From Gammaproteobacteria bacterium (lineage in GTDB: Bacteria; Pseudomonadota; Gammaproteobacteria; Pseudomonadales; Azotimanducaceae_A), in NCBI GenBank assembly GCA_028819775.1, contig JAPPKV010000133.1, forward strand, positions 13,740-19,717: DNA of 5,978 bases. The letters are read 5' to 3'. Each line of letters begins with the position of its first letter. The first letter of the stretch is position 1. Positions 5,929-5,978 of this stretch are shown here, piece by piece. A model generated the notes under the pieces. That model was not told the DNA's origin. It searched no databases and worked only from the letters and a program-made list of their open reading frames with translations. The translations under genes were made by a program, and so were the position numbers.

Positions 5929-5967
5929 GGGCGACCCTAACGCGCCCGTCAGGGCGCGCGGTCGCCC
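5929..5967. terminator. Compound GC-rich hairpin, possible transcription terminator
   Basis: The outer arms GGGCGACC (5929-5936) and GGTCGCCC (5960-5967) pair perfectly over 8 bp. Nested inside, CGCGCCC (5941-5947) and GGGCGCG (5952-5958) pair over 7 bp around a GTCA loop. Only CTAA (5937-5940) and one C (5959) are unpaired between stems. It begins at the base after the TAG of the second glycosyltransferase. No T-run follows in the visible 11 bases, so it is not a textbook intrinsic terminator. It could instead stabilise the mRNA 3' end or be a REP-like repeat. Confidence 0.6.
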
Positions 5968-5978
5968 GCGTCGTACGT

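Overview
This window comes from a high-GC bacterium, most likely a proteobacterium. Its left end carries the last three genes of a type II secretion system (T2SS) inner-membrane assembly, in the order GspL, GspM, GspC-like. That order resembles the xpsL-xpsM-xpsN arrangement of Xanthomonas-type systems, which would suit a gammaproteobacterium, but nothing in the sequence fixes the taxon.

Layout. Positions 1-1682 (+): the 3' part of a gspL-like gene, a complete gspM-like gene and a complete gspC/xpsN-like gene. They are joined by start/stop overlaps (ATGA, then TAATG) and form the tail of an operon. Positions 1747-3069 (-): a sulfotransferase-like gene converging on the T2SS operon. Positions 3070-3583: a divergent intergenic region with an imperfect inverted repeat and a short gene-like stretch that could encode one membrane segment. 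Positions 3584-4753 and 4765-5928 (+): two GT4-type (GT-B fold) glycosyltransferases, 11 bp apart. A strong compound hairpin (5929-5967) starts at the base after the second one's stop codon.

How the genes fit together. The three left-hand genes encode bitopic inner-membrane proteins that would build the T2SS platform and its link to the outer-membrane secretin. No secretin gene (gspD) follows within the window. Instead there is a strand switch, and base composition falls visibly: 841-900 has 47 G/C of 60, while 1801-1860 has 31 of 60. The rest of the window reads as part of a surface or extracellular polysaccharide locus: two retaining-type glycosyltransferases to extend a repeat unit and a PAPS-dependent sulfotransferase that could sulfate it. 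Sulfated polysaccharide is an inference from co-location; the sugars and acceptors cannot be read from the sequence.

I found no RNA genes, CRISPR array, transposase or recombinase. I did not find a convincing wholly new system. The items most worth a second look are the secretion/polysaccharide junction, the gene-like fragments on either side of the sulfotransferase, and the inverted repeats.
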